Counted from the stretch's first letter, positions 17,773 through 28,634 are shown. The stretch: 64,000 bases of DNA from an uncultured Alphaproteobacteria bacterium (GCA_943787175.1 CALSLK010000007.1:62001-126000); one strand, 5' to 3'. Notes: generated by a model from the sequence alone, not told the origin. Translations and numbers: made by a program.

Positions 17773-18843
17773 ATGGCAGGTAACAGTTTCGGCCATCTCT
17801 TTCGCGTGACGACCTGGGGCGAAAGCCACGGGCCCGAGATCGGCTGCGTGGTCGATGGTGTGCCGCCAAGGATTGCCATCACAGAGGCCGATATTCAGCA
17901 CTGGATGGATCGGCGCAAACCCGGTCAGTCGCGCTTCACGACACAGCGCAAGGAACCTGACCAGGTCCAGATCGTTTCGGGCTGGTTTGAAGGCCATACC
18001 ACGGGCACGCCGCTTGCCATGGTCGTGAAGAACGTCGATCAGCGCTCAAAGGATTACGGCGACATTGCCGTGAAGTACCGGCCCGGTCATGCCGACTATA
18101 CCTATGACGCCAAATACGGCATCCGCGATCATCGCGGTGGCGGGCGCTCCAGCGCACGCGAGACCGCCATGCGGGTTGCCGCCGGTGCGGTCGCACGCAA
18201 GGTTCTGGGCGATGGCATCACGATCCGGGGCGCGGTCACGCAGATCGGGCCTCATTGCGTGGATCGCGAAAAATGGGATTGGGCCCAGATCGAAAACAAT
18301 CCGTTCTGGTGCCCCGACCAGGAAATGGCCGGAACCTGGGAATCGTTTCTCGATGGTGTGCGCAAGCAAGGTTCATCAGCCGGCGCGGTGATCGAGATTG
18401 TGGCTTCTGGCGTGCCGGTCGGCCTGGGCAGTCCGATATATGACAAGATCGACAGCGACCTTGCCCGCGCCATGATGACGATCAACGCCGTCAAAGGTGT
18501 GGAGATCGGCGATGGCTTCGGCTTGGCTGCAGAGCCCGGCGAAACTGCCGCCGATGAGATGACCATGGGCAACGACGGCCCGCGTTTTCTCTCCAACAAA
18601 TCTGGCGGCGTTCTGGGCGGTATCTCCACGGGCCAGGATCTGGTCGTGCGTTTTGCCGTCAAACCCACCAGTTCGATCCTGCACGAACGCCAGACGGTCG
18701 ACAGCGATGGCAACGACACCACGGTTCAGGTCAAGGGCAGGCACGACCCCTGCGTCGGCATCCGCGCCGTCCCGGTTGGTGAAGCGATGATGGCCTGCGT
18801 GCTGGCTGATCATTTGTTGCGCCACAAGGCCCAATGCGGCTGA
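17773..18843 (+). CDS. aroC: Chorismate synthase
   Basis: 356 aa. Converts 5-enolpyruvylshikimate-3-phosphate to chorismate using reduced FMN. Complete family signatures: [18 protein letters not shown] at the N-terminus, [20 protein letters not shown] in the middle, and the late [18 protein letters not shown]. Length matches the monofunctional bacterial enzyme. The last 10 bases overlap a small secreted-protein gene. Confidence 0.97.
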   Translation: MAGNSFGHLFRVTTWGESHGPEIGCVVDGVPPRIAITEADIQHWMDRRKPGQSRFTTQRKEPDQVQIVSGWFEGHTTGTPLAMVVKNVDQRSKDYGDIAVKYRPGHADYTYDAKYGIRDHRGGGRSSARETAMRVAAGAVARKVLGDGITIRGAVTQIGPHCVDREKWDWAQIENNPFWCPDQEMAGTWESFLDGVRKQGSSAGAVIEIVASGVPVGLGSPIYDKIDSDLARAMMTINAVKGVEIGDGFGLAAEPGETAADEMTMGNDGPRFLSNKSGGVLGGISTGQDLVVRFAVKPTSSILHERQTVDSDGNDTTVQVKGRHDPCVGIRAVPVGEAMMACVLADHLLRHKAQCG

Positions 18844-19112
18844 CACCAGCAGCCCTGTTACTCACGATGACGTTGGCCGCTGCGGCTCACGGCGACGATG
18901 CCCAGCCGGTCTCAGGCTACGGGCCCAGCGAACTCTTCAATGTGTACTGCTGGCGTGCAGGTCAACTTGTGCAGACTTACGAATATGTCCGCCTCTTTGT
19001 CTCGCGCCGTTCGTTTCTTTCGATCATCGACGATCAGGGCAATCACACCCATTTTGCCGCGTTGCAAAACACGCAATGCGAGATTGTCACCATCAGTGAG
19101 GATGTTGGCTGA
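18834..19112 (+). CDS. Small secreted protein of unknown function
   Basis: 92 aa. A clear Sec-type signal peptide ([21 protein letters not shown], cleavage probably after AHG) leads a mature part of about 70 residues with two Cys (NVYCWRAG and QNTQCEIVT) that could form a disulphide. No recognised domain. The ATG overlaps the end of aroC by 10 bp, so translation is likely coupled to it, yet nothing links it to the shikimate pathway. It converges with the MBL-fold gene 6 bp further on. Confidence 0.7.
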   Translation: MRLTPAALLLTMTLAAAAHGDDAQPVSGYGPSELFNVYCWRAGQLVQTYEYVRLFVSRRSFLSIIDDQGNHTHFAALQNTQCEIVTISEDVG

Positions 19113-19118
19113 GCAGGC

Positions 19119-19853
19119 TCAGGCGGCACGTTTCATGGCCGTCTCGAACCAGCCCGCCCAGTCCGCACCGTCCACGACATAATTGAACCCCGTTACGATG
19201 CGCGGCTTGCGCTCGCGCACCAGCTTCAGCAGCCGGTCTCCCTTGGCCACCATCGGTGCCTTGTCGGTAAAGGGATTTAGCCGCATGGCCTTGTTTCCGG
19301 GAAAGGCATAGTCGCAGGCAAAAAGAACATCGTCGTGGAAGTAGACCGTGAAGCCCTCCGTGTGCCCGCCGATATGAAACGCGTCGATGCCCTGGAAGGT
19401 GAAATCGCCGGTGAACGGGTCGTCGACCGGGAACGGTGATGCCAGAGGATGTGTGGTTTCGGCCTGATGAATATGGACTCTGGCGTTCCAATGGGCACGG
19501 TACTGGTTCGACGCACCCATGAAGTCCTTGTGGGTGAAGAAGATGTCGTCGACAGGTTCCAGTGTGCGGTTGAACGCGCTGGGGCAATCGAACCAGACCG
19601 CGCCGTCGCGGGTTTCAATGCGATAGGCCGCGTGTTCGTAGCCAAGCCGAGGCTGTGAGCGCAACTGGGTGACTCCATCGGCCACGGGTGTCGAGGTCAC
19701 GCGATAGGTTTCCTCGGCAACGTTCCAGGTGACAAACTTCTCATGGCGCTCGCCACAGAACGGGCAGACCTCGGGCATCTCGCCGATCATGTTGTAGCCG
19801 CAGGGCACACACACCCATTGCTGCATGGGGAAGTTCGCGTTGAGATCGGTCAT
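19119..19853 (-). CDS. Rubredoxin-like zinc ribbon fused to metallo-beta-lactamase-fold domain
   Basis: 244 aa. Residues 14-40 carry CVPCGYNMIGEMPEVCPFCG, two CxxC pairs of a rubredoxin-like knuckle. Residues 60-240 follow the MBL fold of lactonase/ETHE1-like hydrolases: THKDFMG in the position of THxHxDH, HIGGHTEGFTVYF and FACDYAFPGN. The first motif is degenerate: a His-x-Asp remains but the usual second His is lost, so binuclear metal binding is uncertain. Fusions of this kind are found in diverse proteobacteria but lack a defined reaction. Confidence 0.82.
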   Translation of the reverse strand: MTDLNANFPMQQWVCVPCGYNMIGEMPEVCPFCGERHEKFVTWNVAEETYRVTSTPVADGVTQLRSQPRLGYEHAAYRIETRDGAVWFDCPSAFNRTLEPVDDIFFTHKDFMGASNQYRAHWNARVHIHQAETTHPLASPFPVDDPFTGDFTFQGIDAFHIGGHTEGFTVYFHDDVLFACDYAFPGNKAMRLNPFTDKAPMVAKGDRLLKLVRERKPRIVTGFNYVVDGADWAGWFETAMKRAA

Positions 19854-19910
19854 GGCAGTCTCCTCCTGACGGCCATGATATCATGGCAATGGAAACGGAG
19901 TGACCTGTTG

Positions 19911-20742
19911 ATGTCTGGTCCAATGTTCGAAGCTGAAAGTTTGATCGACCTGGAGCGTTATCCTGTTCAGGAGCCCAAGAGCGGGCCAGGCGAAGTCTTG
20001 AATCGCGATGCCAAGCCACGATCGACCGTGACGGCATACTGATTCTCGATGGTTTTGTGACACCAGATGCCGTGGCCGCCCTGGTTGGCGAAGCCCGCGC
20101 TGTTGAGGATGCGGCATACTTCTGCGTTCACCGCCATACGGTCTATCAGACTGATGGTGCCGATGCGGCACCCGAAGGCAGTGCGCGAACCCGGCTGGTG
20201 ACGAGCGACAAGGGCAACGTCGCCATGGACCGCATCCCGCGCGATGGCCCCCTGCGTGCACGCTGTTCGACTGGGCACGCAGCTCCACCGGTTTCTGGCC
20301 GCCGTGCTGGGCCTGCCGGAACTCCATCCCTTATGGCGACCCGCTGGCGGGCCTCATGATCAACGTCAACCGTACGGGCGAGCAGCTTGGCTGGCATTTC
20401 GACAAGGCGGAGTTTGCCGTCACCCTGATGCTGCAACCGCCCCAGGCCGGCGGCGCGTTCCGCTATCTGCCCAATGTCAGGACCGGCGGTGCGGCTGAAG
20501 AGGCGGCTGAAGTTGCTGCTGTTGGTGCGGTCCTGGATGGCGACGAAACCGGCCTGATCGATCTGGCTCCGTCCTGCCGGAACGCTGGTCGTTTTCCGCG
20601 GCCGTGACTCGCTCCATTGCGTGGCGCCGGTCGTCAGGGTCACGCGCGCCCGTCTCGTCGGCGTCCTCAGTTACGCCCGCGAGCCCGGTCAGCGCATGGA
20701 TGCGGAACGTCCCAGCTGCTGTTTCACGGGCGCGTGGCCTGA
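19911..20742 (+). pseudogene. 2OG-Fe(II) dioxygenase (HalD/ArpA-like), frameshifted
   Basis: Conceptual protein of about 275 aa split over several frames. Reading across about five shifts gives ILDGFVTPDAVAALVGEA, then TQLHRFLAAVLGLPEL, DPLAGLMINVNRTGEQLGWHF, DKAEFAVTLMLQPPQAGGAF, RDSLHCVAPVVRVTRARLVG and a terminal LLFHGRVA. The iron-binding HxD (GWHFD) keeps its Asp, so a hydroxylase, not an HxG halogenase, would be expected. Stop TGA at 20740-20742 leaves 9 bp to the convergent dioxygenase. As the residues between shifts are conserved, sequence error is a real alternative to decay. Confidence 0.8.
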
Positions 20743-20751
20743 AATTGAGCG

Positions 20752-21838
20752 TTACCACCCGGTTGCGTCCGTCGCGTCCCAGTCCATCTCTGGATTTTCG
20801 AGGTTGCCGCGATACTTCACGCGGTACTCGTAGACGTCGGTGATCATCGTTTCGGTCCACAGGCCGCAGCGTGTCGGCGTGGTATCTGCGCCGGCCGCTC
20901 CTCGCTCACGAACTGGGGCAGCGGGCGCACGACGCAGTCGTGGTTCGCGCCGAAGAAGAACGGGAACGAGACACGCTCTCGGCCCGAGTTGTTGATCACG
21001 CGGTGCGGCGTGTCGAGACGAACTCGCCGTTGGTCCAGCGCATCAGCATGTCACCGATGTTGATGACAATTGCGCCGGGGATCGGCGTGGCCTTGACCCA
21101 TTCGCCCTGACGGTTGCCGACCTGCAGGCCGCCGACCTCGTCCTGGAGCAGCAGCGTGAAACACTCGTAGTCGGTGTGGGCGCCAATCCCGATCTGGTCG
21201 GGATCGATCGGTCCGTCCTGGCTGGGATAGTAGATCAGGCGAAGCTGGCCCATGGGTTTGGTGATCTTGTCGTCGAACCAGCCCTGGGGCAGGCCCAGGG
21301 TCATCTCGAAGGCCCGGAACAGCGTGACGCCCAGCTGGTGCACCGCGTCGTAATAGCCCGACACGCTCTCGCGGAAGCCGGGCAGGTTGTCGGGCCAGAC
21401 ATTGGGGCCCAGCATGATGTTGCCGTCGAGGTAGTCGGGGTCGTCCTCCGGCAAGCTCCAGCGAGACCTCGTACCCTTCCTGCAGGTCCGGCTTCTTCTT
21501 GGCGTCGGCATAAAGCGCGCCGGTGGCCACGTAACCGCGATGCCGCTGGACCTCGTTGATATCCAGCTTCATCTTTTCGTCCAGCGGCTGGTGGAAGAAA
21601 TTGCTTCGTCTTCGCCGATCAACGTTCGTCGATCTGGTCCTGGGGAATGCCGTGGTTGGTGATGTAGAAGAAGCCGATGGTGCGGCAGACCTCGCCGATC
21701 TCTTCGGCGACGCTGCTCCTTGGCTGCCTGGTCGTTGCCGAAGAAGGGGCCGATGTCGATGACCGGAATGCTGTCGAAAGTCGACACTGTTTGGCGTCAA
21801 TGGAATCGGTTTTTCTCAAGGGCGCTGAGTGCAGCCAT
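20752..21838 (-). pseudogene. Isopenicillin N synthase-family 2OG dioxygenase, frameshifted
   Basis: Read from the ATG at 21836-21838 (RBS GAGGAAA), the frame hits an in-frame TGA at 21797-21799 and then continues as STFDSIPVIDIGPFFGNDQA; a GTG at 21787 could be an alternative start. The rest needs at least four frame changes. The core keeps GIGAHTDYECFTLLLQDEVG (His and Asp iron ligands), the distal His in TPHRVINNSGRERVS with the 2OG-binding RVS, and EYRVKYRGNLENP near the end. About 350 aa expected. Members oxidise many small molecules, so substrate is unknown. Confidence 0.82.
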
Positions 21839-21972
21839 GGTCTTTCCTCGCAGATCTGTCGTCATTCTGAACAACCCGCGCGCTCCCGGCAAGCAGGCTT
21901 GTTGCCGACCGGGCATTGCGGTGTTTCGCCAAGTGCTGTCACAGTAGCGGCATTTCCGGGGGAGGTGCCGTG

Positions 21973-22814
21973 ATGGGTGAACTGGATGGACGTGTTGCCT
22001 GGGTGACCGGCGGTGCCTCGGGCATGGGGTTTTGCCTGTGCGCTGGACCTGGCAATGAAAGGGGCCTCGGTCGCCATCGGCTCGCTGACGCCGGATCTGG
22101 GCGAAGGCACGATCGATCCCGGTCAGCGTGCCTTCATGCCGACCGATGATGTGCTGGCTGCGGCGCGCGATGCCATTGCTGCAACCGGCGTAAAAGTCCT
22201 TGCCTTGCCGCTGGATGTCCGCAGCGATGAATCCGTGGCGCAGAACCACGCCGACATCGTCGATAAGCTGGGTCCGGTCGATATCCTGATCAATGCGGCG
22301 GGCACCTCAGGCCGTCATGCCATGATCGACCACCCCGACGGACTCTGGCACGCGCTGCTCGACGTGAACCTGACCGGTTCCTATCGCACGACCAAACTGT
22401 GCCTGCCGGACATGATCGCGCGGCAATGGGGCCGTGTCCTGATGTTTTCCTCCACGGCAGGGTTGAACGGGCACGAGCTGCATGCGGCCTATTGTGCGTC
22501 GAAGTCCGGGCTGCTGGGCCTGATGCGCTGCGTTGCGTTGGAAGGAGCTGCCCATGGGGTGACCTGCAACGCGCTTTGTCCCGGCTGGGTCGCGAGCGAA
22601 CAGAATGTCGATGGCTGTATCCAGGAAATGGCGCTGCTGGGCCTCGACATGACGGTCGAGGAATACCGCGTGGCCATGGCCGAAAAAATGGGTGCCCCAG
22701 AAACGGTTTCTGGAGCCCGGCGAGGCCGGCGCCTATGTCGGCTTCCTGTGCACGGACGCCGCGCGTGGCATCACCGGTGAAGCGCTGCGCCTGTCGGGTG
22801 GTTCACAGTGGTAG
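21973..22814 (+). pseudogene. SDR family oxidoreductase with two frameshifts
   Basis: Starts MGELDGRVAWVTGGASGMGF, then one extra T in a TTTT run (near 22030) shifts the frame. The main body, ACALDLAMKGASVAIGSL to YRVAMAEKMG, has NAAGTSGR, MFSSTAGLNG and the catalytic YCASKSG. A second +1 shift in a CCCC run (near 22697) is needed to reach KRFLEPGEAGAYVGFLC and GGSQW-TAG. Corrected, it is a normal 280 aa SDR. It is followed 10 bp later by an intact small gene and lies beside a Rieske oxygenase. Probably a dehydrogenase in an oxygenase pathway. Confidence 0.85.
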
Positions 22815-22824
22815 GGAGCGCGGC

Positions 22825-23427
22825 ATGATCTATCTCGAATACATCGAACGCGACCGTCACATCACGGTTGAAGCGTTCCGTTACATGGGCGACCAGCGCC
22901 AGTCCTGGGTCGATCCGGACTCCGATGCGATGATCCTGCAACTGGGCCGCACCCTGAGGTTCGGGCCGATGCCGTCCTATCTGGCGTTCTGGAAAATCGC
23001 GGGCCTTGAACGGCTGGACGCCTGGGAAGCCTATTTCGGATCGCCGGAATGGCATGACAACGCCCGCAGCCAGGCCATGCACCGCACCATCCATATCCAG
23101 CGCGCCGGACTTTATGACGAGCTGATGGAGGGGCCGGAACCGGGGAAGGGCGTGTATGTCGTCGAGTTCTTCGATGCCAGGGACGATGTCACCGACGCCG
23201 ATCTGGCCGAAGCCTGGGCCGGTCGTGCGCATCGTCATGACGCCGGCACGCTCAACCTGGTCCTTCGACGGGTCGGTGTCTGGGGACCTGACCCCGCCCA
23301 TGTCGCGGTCTGGACCTTTCCCGATTACGCCAGCATGGAGGGCCTTCTGCGTGAAACCGCGGTCGGGCCGGGCATCACGATCGCGACCGGTGGAATCTAT
23401 CGCCAGTTGGGCGAAGAGATCCTCTAA
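22825..23427 (+). CDS. Conserved hypothetical protein, duplicated alpha/beta-barrel-like
   Basis: 200 aa and intact, the only gene in 19.9-28.6 kb without a visible shift. I do not recognise a named family. The two halves look alike: MIYLEYIERDRHITVEAFRYM and GVYVVEFFDARDDVTDADLAEAW both read as strand-helix openings, each followed by a strand ending near PxxxAxW or AVWTFPDYASMEG. This suggests two ferredoxin-like repeats of the dimeric alpha/beta-barrel type, akin to NIPSNAP or EthD proteins. It follows the SDR by 10 bp, so the pair are probably one operon. Role unknown. Confidence 0.72.
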   Translation: MIYLEYIERDRHITVEAFRYMGDQRQSWVDPDSDAMILQLGRTLRFGPMPSYLAFWKIAGLERLDAWEAYFGSPEWHDNARSQAMHRTIHIQRAGLYDELMEGPEPGKGVYVVEFFDARDDVTDADLAEAWAGRAHRHDAGTLNLVLRRVGVWGPDPAHVAVWTFPDYASMEGLLRETAVGPGITIATGGIYRQLGEEIL

Positions 23428-24611
23428 CGCATGCCTTCCAGGATCATGCGCGAGAGGTGAAGCGGGCGCTTCGTCCCAATAGGGAGATAGGCGCCCGCCG
23501 TCATAGGCCGGTGAGGTGCGGCCCTTCTGCAGGCTTTCGATCAGGCCGACATCTTCCTTGTTGAGGTCGCGCCACATCTCGAGCACGGCTTTGCGCTGAC
23601 CCTCGTATTGCGGTGCATCGGCTGCTTCGCCGATCAGATAGATGTCGATGCGCTCGTGGCACAGGTCGGGCGCGATGGGCGTGACGTGGAAGCTCGCCAC
23701 ATGGTCGGGATAGACCTCCAGCCCGAACGGCACCGGCAGGATGAACCACAGACCCTTGTGCGCGGCTTCATAGGAGAGGTCCGGGAAGTGCGGTAGTCCG
23801 GCACCGCGCCCTTCCTCAGCCTGCTTGAAGATGTAGCGGTTCCACATGACGTGACGGTCGATTTTGCTGGGTTCCCGTTCGGCCATGGGCACGAAAGCGT
23901 GCAGGCGCGGATGCGCCGCAAACACGTGATAAGGCTCAATGTAGTTCTCCATCGCGAACTTCCAGTTGGTCGCGATGTCGAAATGGACCGTGCCGGCGTA
24001 ACGGCTGGCGTTGAGGTCATAGTCCCCGATACGTTCCAGCGCCGGGGCAAGGTAGTCGGCAAGCGGCGGAGCCTTGCCGTCCAGATTGACGAAGATCCAG
24101 TGATGCCAGATCTCTGCGCGGACCGGCACCAGCCCGGCGCAGAGGGGTCGTCCCGGACCACATCGTGTTTGTTGCCGCCGTAAAAATGCGGACGCGTGCG
24201 CAGGCTGCCATCCAGGCCATAGGCCCAGGCGTGATAGGGGCAGGTCAGGATCTTGAGGTCCGAGCAGGGCTTGTCGACGATCACCGCTCCGCGATGGCGG
24301 CAGACGTTGTGAAACACGCGAACCACGCCGCTGTGGTCGCGCAGGATCAGCAACGGCATGCCGGCTGCCTGAACAGGCATGGCATCACCGGGATTCGGGA
24401 TGTCCTGTGTGAAGCCCTGCGACAAACCAGGTGCGGGCAAACAGACGGTCGTATTCCAGTGCCTGCCAGGCGGGGTCCGTGTAGCAGGCGTTGGGCCAGG
24501 GCCGAGGCTTCCGCGATGGGGCGCTCCAGCGCGCTAATGGCGTCATCGGCACCCAGCATGGCCTCGACATCACCCCCAGCTTGATCTGCTCTGGTAACTC
24601 CCTGCCCTTCA
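23424..24611 (-). pseudogene. Rieske aromatic ring-hydroxylating oxygenase alpha subunit, frameshifted
   Basis: About 395 aa expected, with at least four frame changes. The Rieske centre is recognisable as CRHRGAVIVDKPCSDLKILT followed by CPYHAWAYGLDG (CxH and CxxH). The catalytic domain has ENYIEPYHVFAAHPRLHAF with the 2-His facial-triad region, and DLNKEDVGLIESLQKGR near the C-terminus. The last residues, SRMILEGMR, are in yet another frame, ending at TAG 23424-23426. This stop overlaps that of the facing hypothetical gene. No reductase or ferredoxin is adjacent. Substrate unknown; quaternary-amine oxygenases of this type share the motif. Confidence 0.85.
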
Positions 24612-24744
24612 TGGCCCGCTCCCCGCTCGCTGATGACAGACTCTCCTGCAAACAACCAGTGAAATCAGTACACCAGAATATTGCCCCGCTGGGTCAAAAA
24701 ATGTTCCATTATTTACCCATGAGTGCCGACCAGCAGGGTTCTTC

Positions 24745-26733
24745 ATGCCGATGGCGTCGTTTCCCCATCTTTTCGAGCCCCTGAAGCTGGGCGCCCACAC
24801 GGTGCGCAACCGCCTGTTCTTTCCGCCCCATGGCACCTCCCTGGGCGATCAGGGCGTCGTGGGCGACCGTCATCATCGCCTATCACGAGGCGCGCGCCCG
24901 TGGCGGCGTGGGCAATGATCGTGATGGAAGGCATGTCGATGCACGAGAGCTTCGACATCCCTTCGGGCTACATCCTGGCCGGCCGGCCCGAGGTGGTGCC
25001 CGGTTTCACGAAACCTGTCCCGAGGCGGTGCACCGGCACGACACCAAGCTGCTGGGCCAGTTGTTCCACCCCGGCGTCGCGATGCGCGCGACCCTGGATG
25101 GCTCCAAGCGCCCGGTCTATTCGGCGTCCGACACCCCGTTCGAGCGCTACAGCCTGATGCCGGTGCCGGCCTCCCACGACCTGATCGGTGAGTGGGGTGG
25201 CGGCCTATGCGAAGGGCCTCGTCGCCACATGATCGAGGGCGGCTTCGACGGCGTCGAGATCCTGGCCAGCATGGGTTACCTGATTGCCCAGTTCCTGAAC
25301 CCGCGCACCAACCGGCGCGAGGACCAGTATGGCGGCAGCCTGGAGAACCGCATGCGCCTGCTGACCGAGATCCTGGCCGCGGTCCGCAAGGCCATCGGCT
25401 CCGACCCCATTCTTGGCGTGCGCGTCACCGATGGCGATGTCACGCCCGACGCCATGGAGCCCGGCGACGTCATGGAGGTCTGCCAGGCGCTCGAGGCCGG
25501 TGGCCTGATCGACTACATCAGCGTGATCGGCGGCAACACCTCGACGGCGCGCGGCTGGATCGACGTCTTTCCCCCACTCATGGCCATCGGCCACGGCCAT
25601 GTTGCCGCCAATGCCGGGGTCCTCAGGCAGGGCCTTGATCGTTGCCGGTGCTGGTGGCCGGGCGCATCAACCAGCCCCAGATGGCCGAAGAGGTCCTTGC
25701 CAGCGGCCAGGCCGACATGGTCGGCATGGTGCGCGCGCTGATCGCCGACCCGCATCTCCCGGCCAAGGCACAGGCCGGCAGACCCCACGACATCCGCGCC
25801 CTGCATCGGCTGCAACCAGGCCTGTGTCGGTCATCGCCTGCAGTATTTCGGTGTCTCCTGCATCCAGCACCCCGAGACCGGCCGTGAGCTTGCTCTATGA
25901 CCACGACAAGGCCCCGGCCGAGGACCCGCGCGCAAGGTCATGGGTGATTCGGCGGCGGGCCCGGCGGCATGAAGGCGGCTGCCATCCTGGCCGAGCGAGG
26001 GCCACGACGTGACGCTCCATGAGGCCTCCGCGCAGCTGGGCGGCCAGGCCTTGCTGGCCCAGGCCCTGCCCGGGCGCGAGGAGTTCGGCGGCATCGTCAC
26101 CAACCTCGCCGCCGAGATGGAGCGGGCCGGCGTCGCCGTCTGTCGGAACTCGGTCGTCACCGCCGAGTGCCGTGCGTGCGGTCGCACCCGACGCTGTTGT
26201 CGTCGCCACCGGCGGCACGCCCGTACCGGCCCGACTTTGACGGCGCCGAAGAGGCCCATGTGGTCGATTCCTGGGCCGTGATCCGGGGCGAGGCCAATGT
26301 CGGCGGCTCGGTCGTCGTGGCGGACTGGCGCAACGACTGGATCGGCCTCGGCGTCGCCCACAAACTCGCGCTCGACGGCTGCCGCGTGCGCCTGGCGGTG
26401 ACCGGCATGGTGCCGGGCCAGAACCTGCAGGATGGCGTGCGCGACTTCTGGATCGGCGAGCTGCACAAGCTCGGCGTGGAGATGATCCCCTACGCGCGCC
26501 TGTTCGGGGCCGACGCCGATACGGTCTATCTCCAGCACACCGTGAACGATCAGCCCATCATCTGTGACGAGGTCGAGACGCTGGTGCTTTCCCAGGGCAC
26601 ACGCCCGCTCAAGACGCTGGCCGAGGCCCTGGCTGACTGGGACGGTGACGTGCACGTCATCGGCGATGCCCTGTCGCCGCGCACGGCCGAGGAGGCGGTG
26701 CTGGAAGGCCTCAAGGCGGGGATGGCGATATGA
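24745..26733 (+). pseudogene. FadH-like NADH:flavin oxidoreductase with Fe-S cluster (copy 1), frameshifted
   Basis: Starts MPMASFPHLFEPLKLGAHTV and reads as about 660 residues of a 2,4-dienoyl-CoA reductase/trimethylamine dehydrogenase-type enzyme: FMN TIM barrel (GYLIAQFLNPRTNRREDQYGG), Fe-S Cys in CIGCNQAC after correction, then FAD/NAD domains ending VVVADWRNDWIGLGVAHKLA and SPRTAEEAVLEGLKAGMAI. At least six single-base shifts break it, most of them near 25.0 and 25.8-26.2 kb. It is a paralogue of the gene at 48524-50481. Next to it is a XRE-cupin regulator, 9 bp downstream. Confidence 0.85.
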
Positions 26734-26742
26734 CCATGGACG

Positions 26743-27439
26743 ATGGACAACAGCAACGATCTCGTGCTGGATGGGGGTTCCGGCGAGAGCGCCCCGATGA
26801 CGGGCTCGATCCCGTCGCCGTTCTCGCTGGGCAACGACATCCGTGGCTTGCGCAAGACCAACGGCCTGACGCTCGCCGACCTCGCTGAGAAAGACCGGCC
26901 GTTCCATCGGGTTTCTCAGCCAGGTGGAACGCGGCCTCAAGAAGCCGTCCGTCGGCACCCTGCAGAGCATCGGCGATGCGCTGGGCATGGGGATCGGGCT
27001 GGTTCTTTCCAGGTCGAACCCGGCGACGACAACGAGGAGCGCGATGTGGTCGTGCCGCAAGCGCCAGCGCCGCCGCATCACCTATACGCCGCTCCACAGC
27101 ACCGATTACCTCGGCATGGAGGACTACCTGCTCTCGCCCGATCTCAACCGTGAGCATGGCCTGGTGCTGACCGAGTACGAGCCCCGGCGCCTCCTCCGGC
27201 GACGACCTCAACGGCCATGAGGGTGAGGAGTCCGGCTATGTCGTTTCCGGCATCCTTGCTGCTCGACCATCCCGACCGGACCTATCGCCTGGAGGCCGGC
27301 GACAGCTTCCATTTCCGCAGCGAGATTCCGCACCGGTTCCGCAATCCCGGGGCCCGAGAAAACCGTCACCGTGATGGCGCTGGTCCCCATGGCCTTGCGC
27401 TACGGCCATGCCCATGGCGGCGGCAGGAACGAGGACTGA
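26743..27439 (+). pseudogene. XRE-cupin transcriptional regulator, frameshifted
   Basis: Corrected protein of about 230 aa: HTH (FSLGNDIRGLRKTNGLTLAD with the second helix FLSQVERGLKKPSVGTLQS), linker, then a small cupin (GDSFHFRSEIPHRFRNPG and VMALVPMALRYGH). At least five frame changes break it. HTH_3-cupin_2 regulators sense small ligands and usually act on neighbouring catabolic genes, so the flavoenzyme immediately upstream and MDR immediately downstream are likely targets. ATG at 26743. Confidence 0.8.
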
Positions 27440-27468
27440 AGCCGTGACCGAGAGCGATTCCCCAGACC

Positions 27469-28567
27469 ATGCGCGCCATGGTGACAACCGGCCATGGCGG
27501 CCTCGACAAGCTGGACGTTTCAGGAGGATTGGCCGGTGCCCGAGGCCGGGCCGGGCTGACGTGTACTGATCAAGGTCGGCGCCTGCGGCTGCAACAACAC
27601 CGACATCAACACGCGCACCGCCTGGTACCTTCCCCGATTCCGTGAAGTCGCGGCATCACCGACGGATGGCGGCGCTGGCGGGTTCGACTGACATCACGCC
27701 CGATGCCGCGACCCTGGGGCGGCGGTCTGCCGCTCGAGCTTTCCCCGTGATCCAGGGGGCCGATGCCGTCGGGCCGCATCGTCGCCGTGGGCGCTGGCGT
27801 GTCGAGCCCCACCGCATCGGTGAGCGCGTCATGGTCGATGGGCTGGCTCCGTACCGGCGATGATATCGAGGACTGGGGCTATTGGGGCAGTGAAGCCGAT
27901 GGCGGGTTTGCCGAATATTGTACGTCTCCAACCGAAAACGCCGTGAAGGTGGAGAGTGCGCTGTCGGATGTGGAACTTGCCACCTTCATGTCGCGTTTTC
28001 CACTGCGGAGGGCATGATCCGTCATGTCGATCCAAAACCTGGTGAATGGATCCTGGTCACCGGTGCATCCGGTGGTGTCGGAACGGCTGCCATTCAGTTG
28101 GTCAAGCGTCGTGGCGCCAGGGTTGTTGCGTTGTGTGGCGCCTCAAAGGCTGATGAAGTCCGTGCCCTGGGCGCTGACGCGATTGTTCCGCGTGATACCG
28201 ATGATCTCGTAGGTGCGATTGCCGGGATTACGCCATCGGGTCAGGTCGAAGGCGTCGTCGATGTTGTCGGAGGCCGTTGTTTGGCGCCATGATTGGCGCC
28301 ATGTGCACAGGTGGACGGTATGCGTCGTCGGGCGCCATCGCAGGACCGGAGGTCTCCTTCAACCTGCGCCACCTGGTTTACCGTGACCTGGAATTCCATG
28401 GCTCCACCTGCACGCCTGCGGAGGTGTTCCATGATGTCGTGCGTTACATCGAAGCCGGTGATGTTCGGCCCCGTACTTTCGGCAACCTTTCCCCTAGAGG
28501 AATTGGTGCAGGCACAGCCGCATTTCTTGAAAAAAACTATATCGGCAAGATCGTCATCGAGATCTGA
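27469..28567 (+). pseudogene. Zinc-type medium-chain dehydrogenase (MDR), frameshifted
   Basis: Reading begins at MRAMVTTGHGGLDKL; a GTG 25 bp upstream is possible. Frame changes recur up to about 28280. Recognisable: VGACGCNNTDINTR, FPVIQGADAVG, GGFAEYC, then the Rossmann motif WILVTGASGGVGTAAIQLVK, followed by VVDVVGG and the C-terminal KNYIGKIVIEI with TGA at 28565-28567. Around 365 aa. Zinc ligands are only partly readable, so quinone-oxidoreductase or alcohol dehydrogenase remains open. Confidence 0.82.
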
Positions 28568-28587
28568 GAAAGACCTTTTGAAAGGGT

Positions 28588-28616
28588 GAGAGGGGTGGCG
28601 AAATCGCACCCCTCTC
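28588..28616. terminator. Bidirectional hairpin between MDR and fasciclin genes
   Basis: GAGAGGGGT, one bulged G, GCG, loop AAAT, CGC and ACCCCTCTC: a 12 bp stem in the 67 bp gap between convergent genes. No long T-run on either side, so moderate confidence. Confidence 0.65.
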
Positions 28617-28634
28617 GAAGTTGCTGCAGAAGGT

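Noticed and set aside
26743..27439. Reading the XRE-cupin region as two separate small genes
   Set aside because: The pieces are in different frames but follow one protein's order without gap, so one broken gene is simpler.
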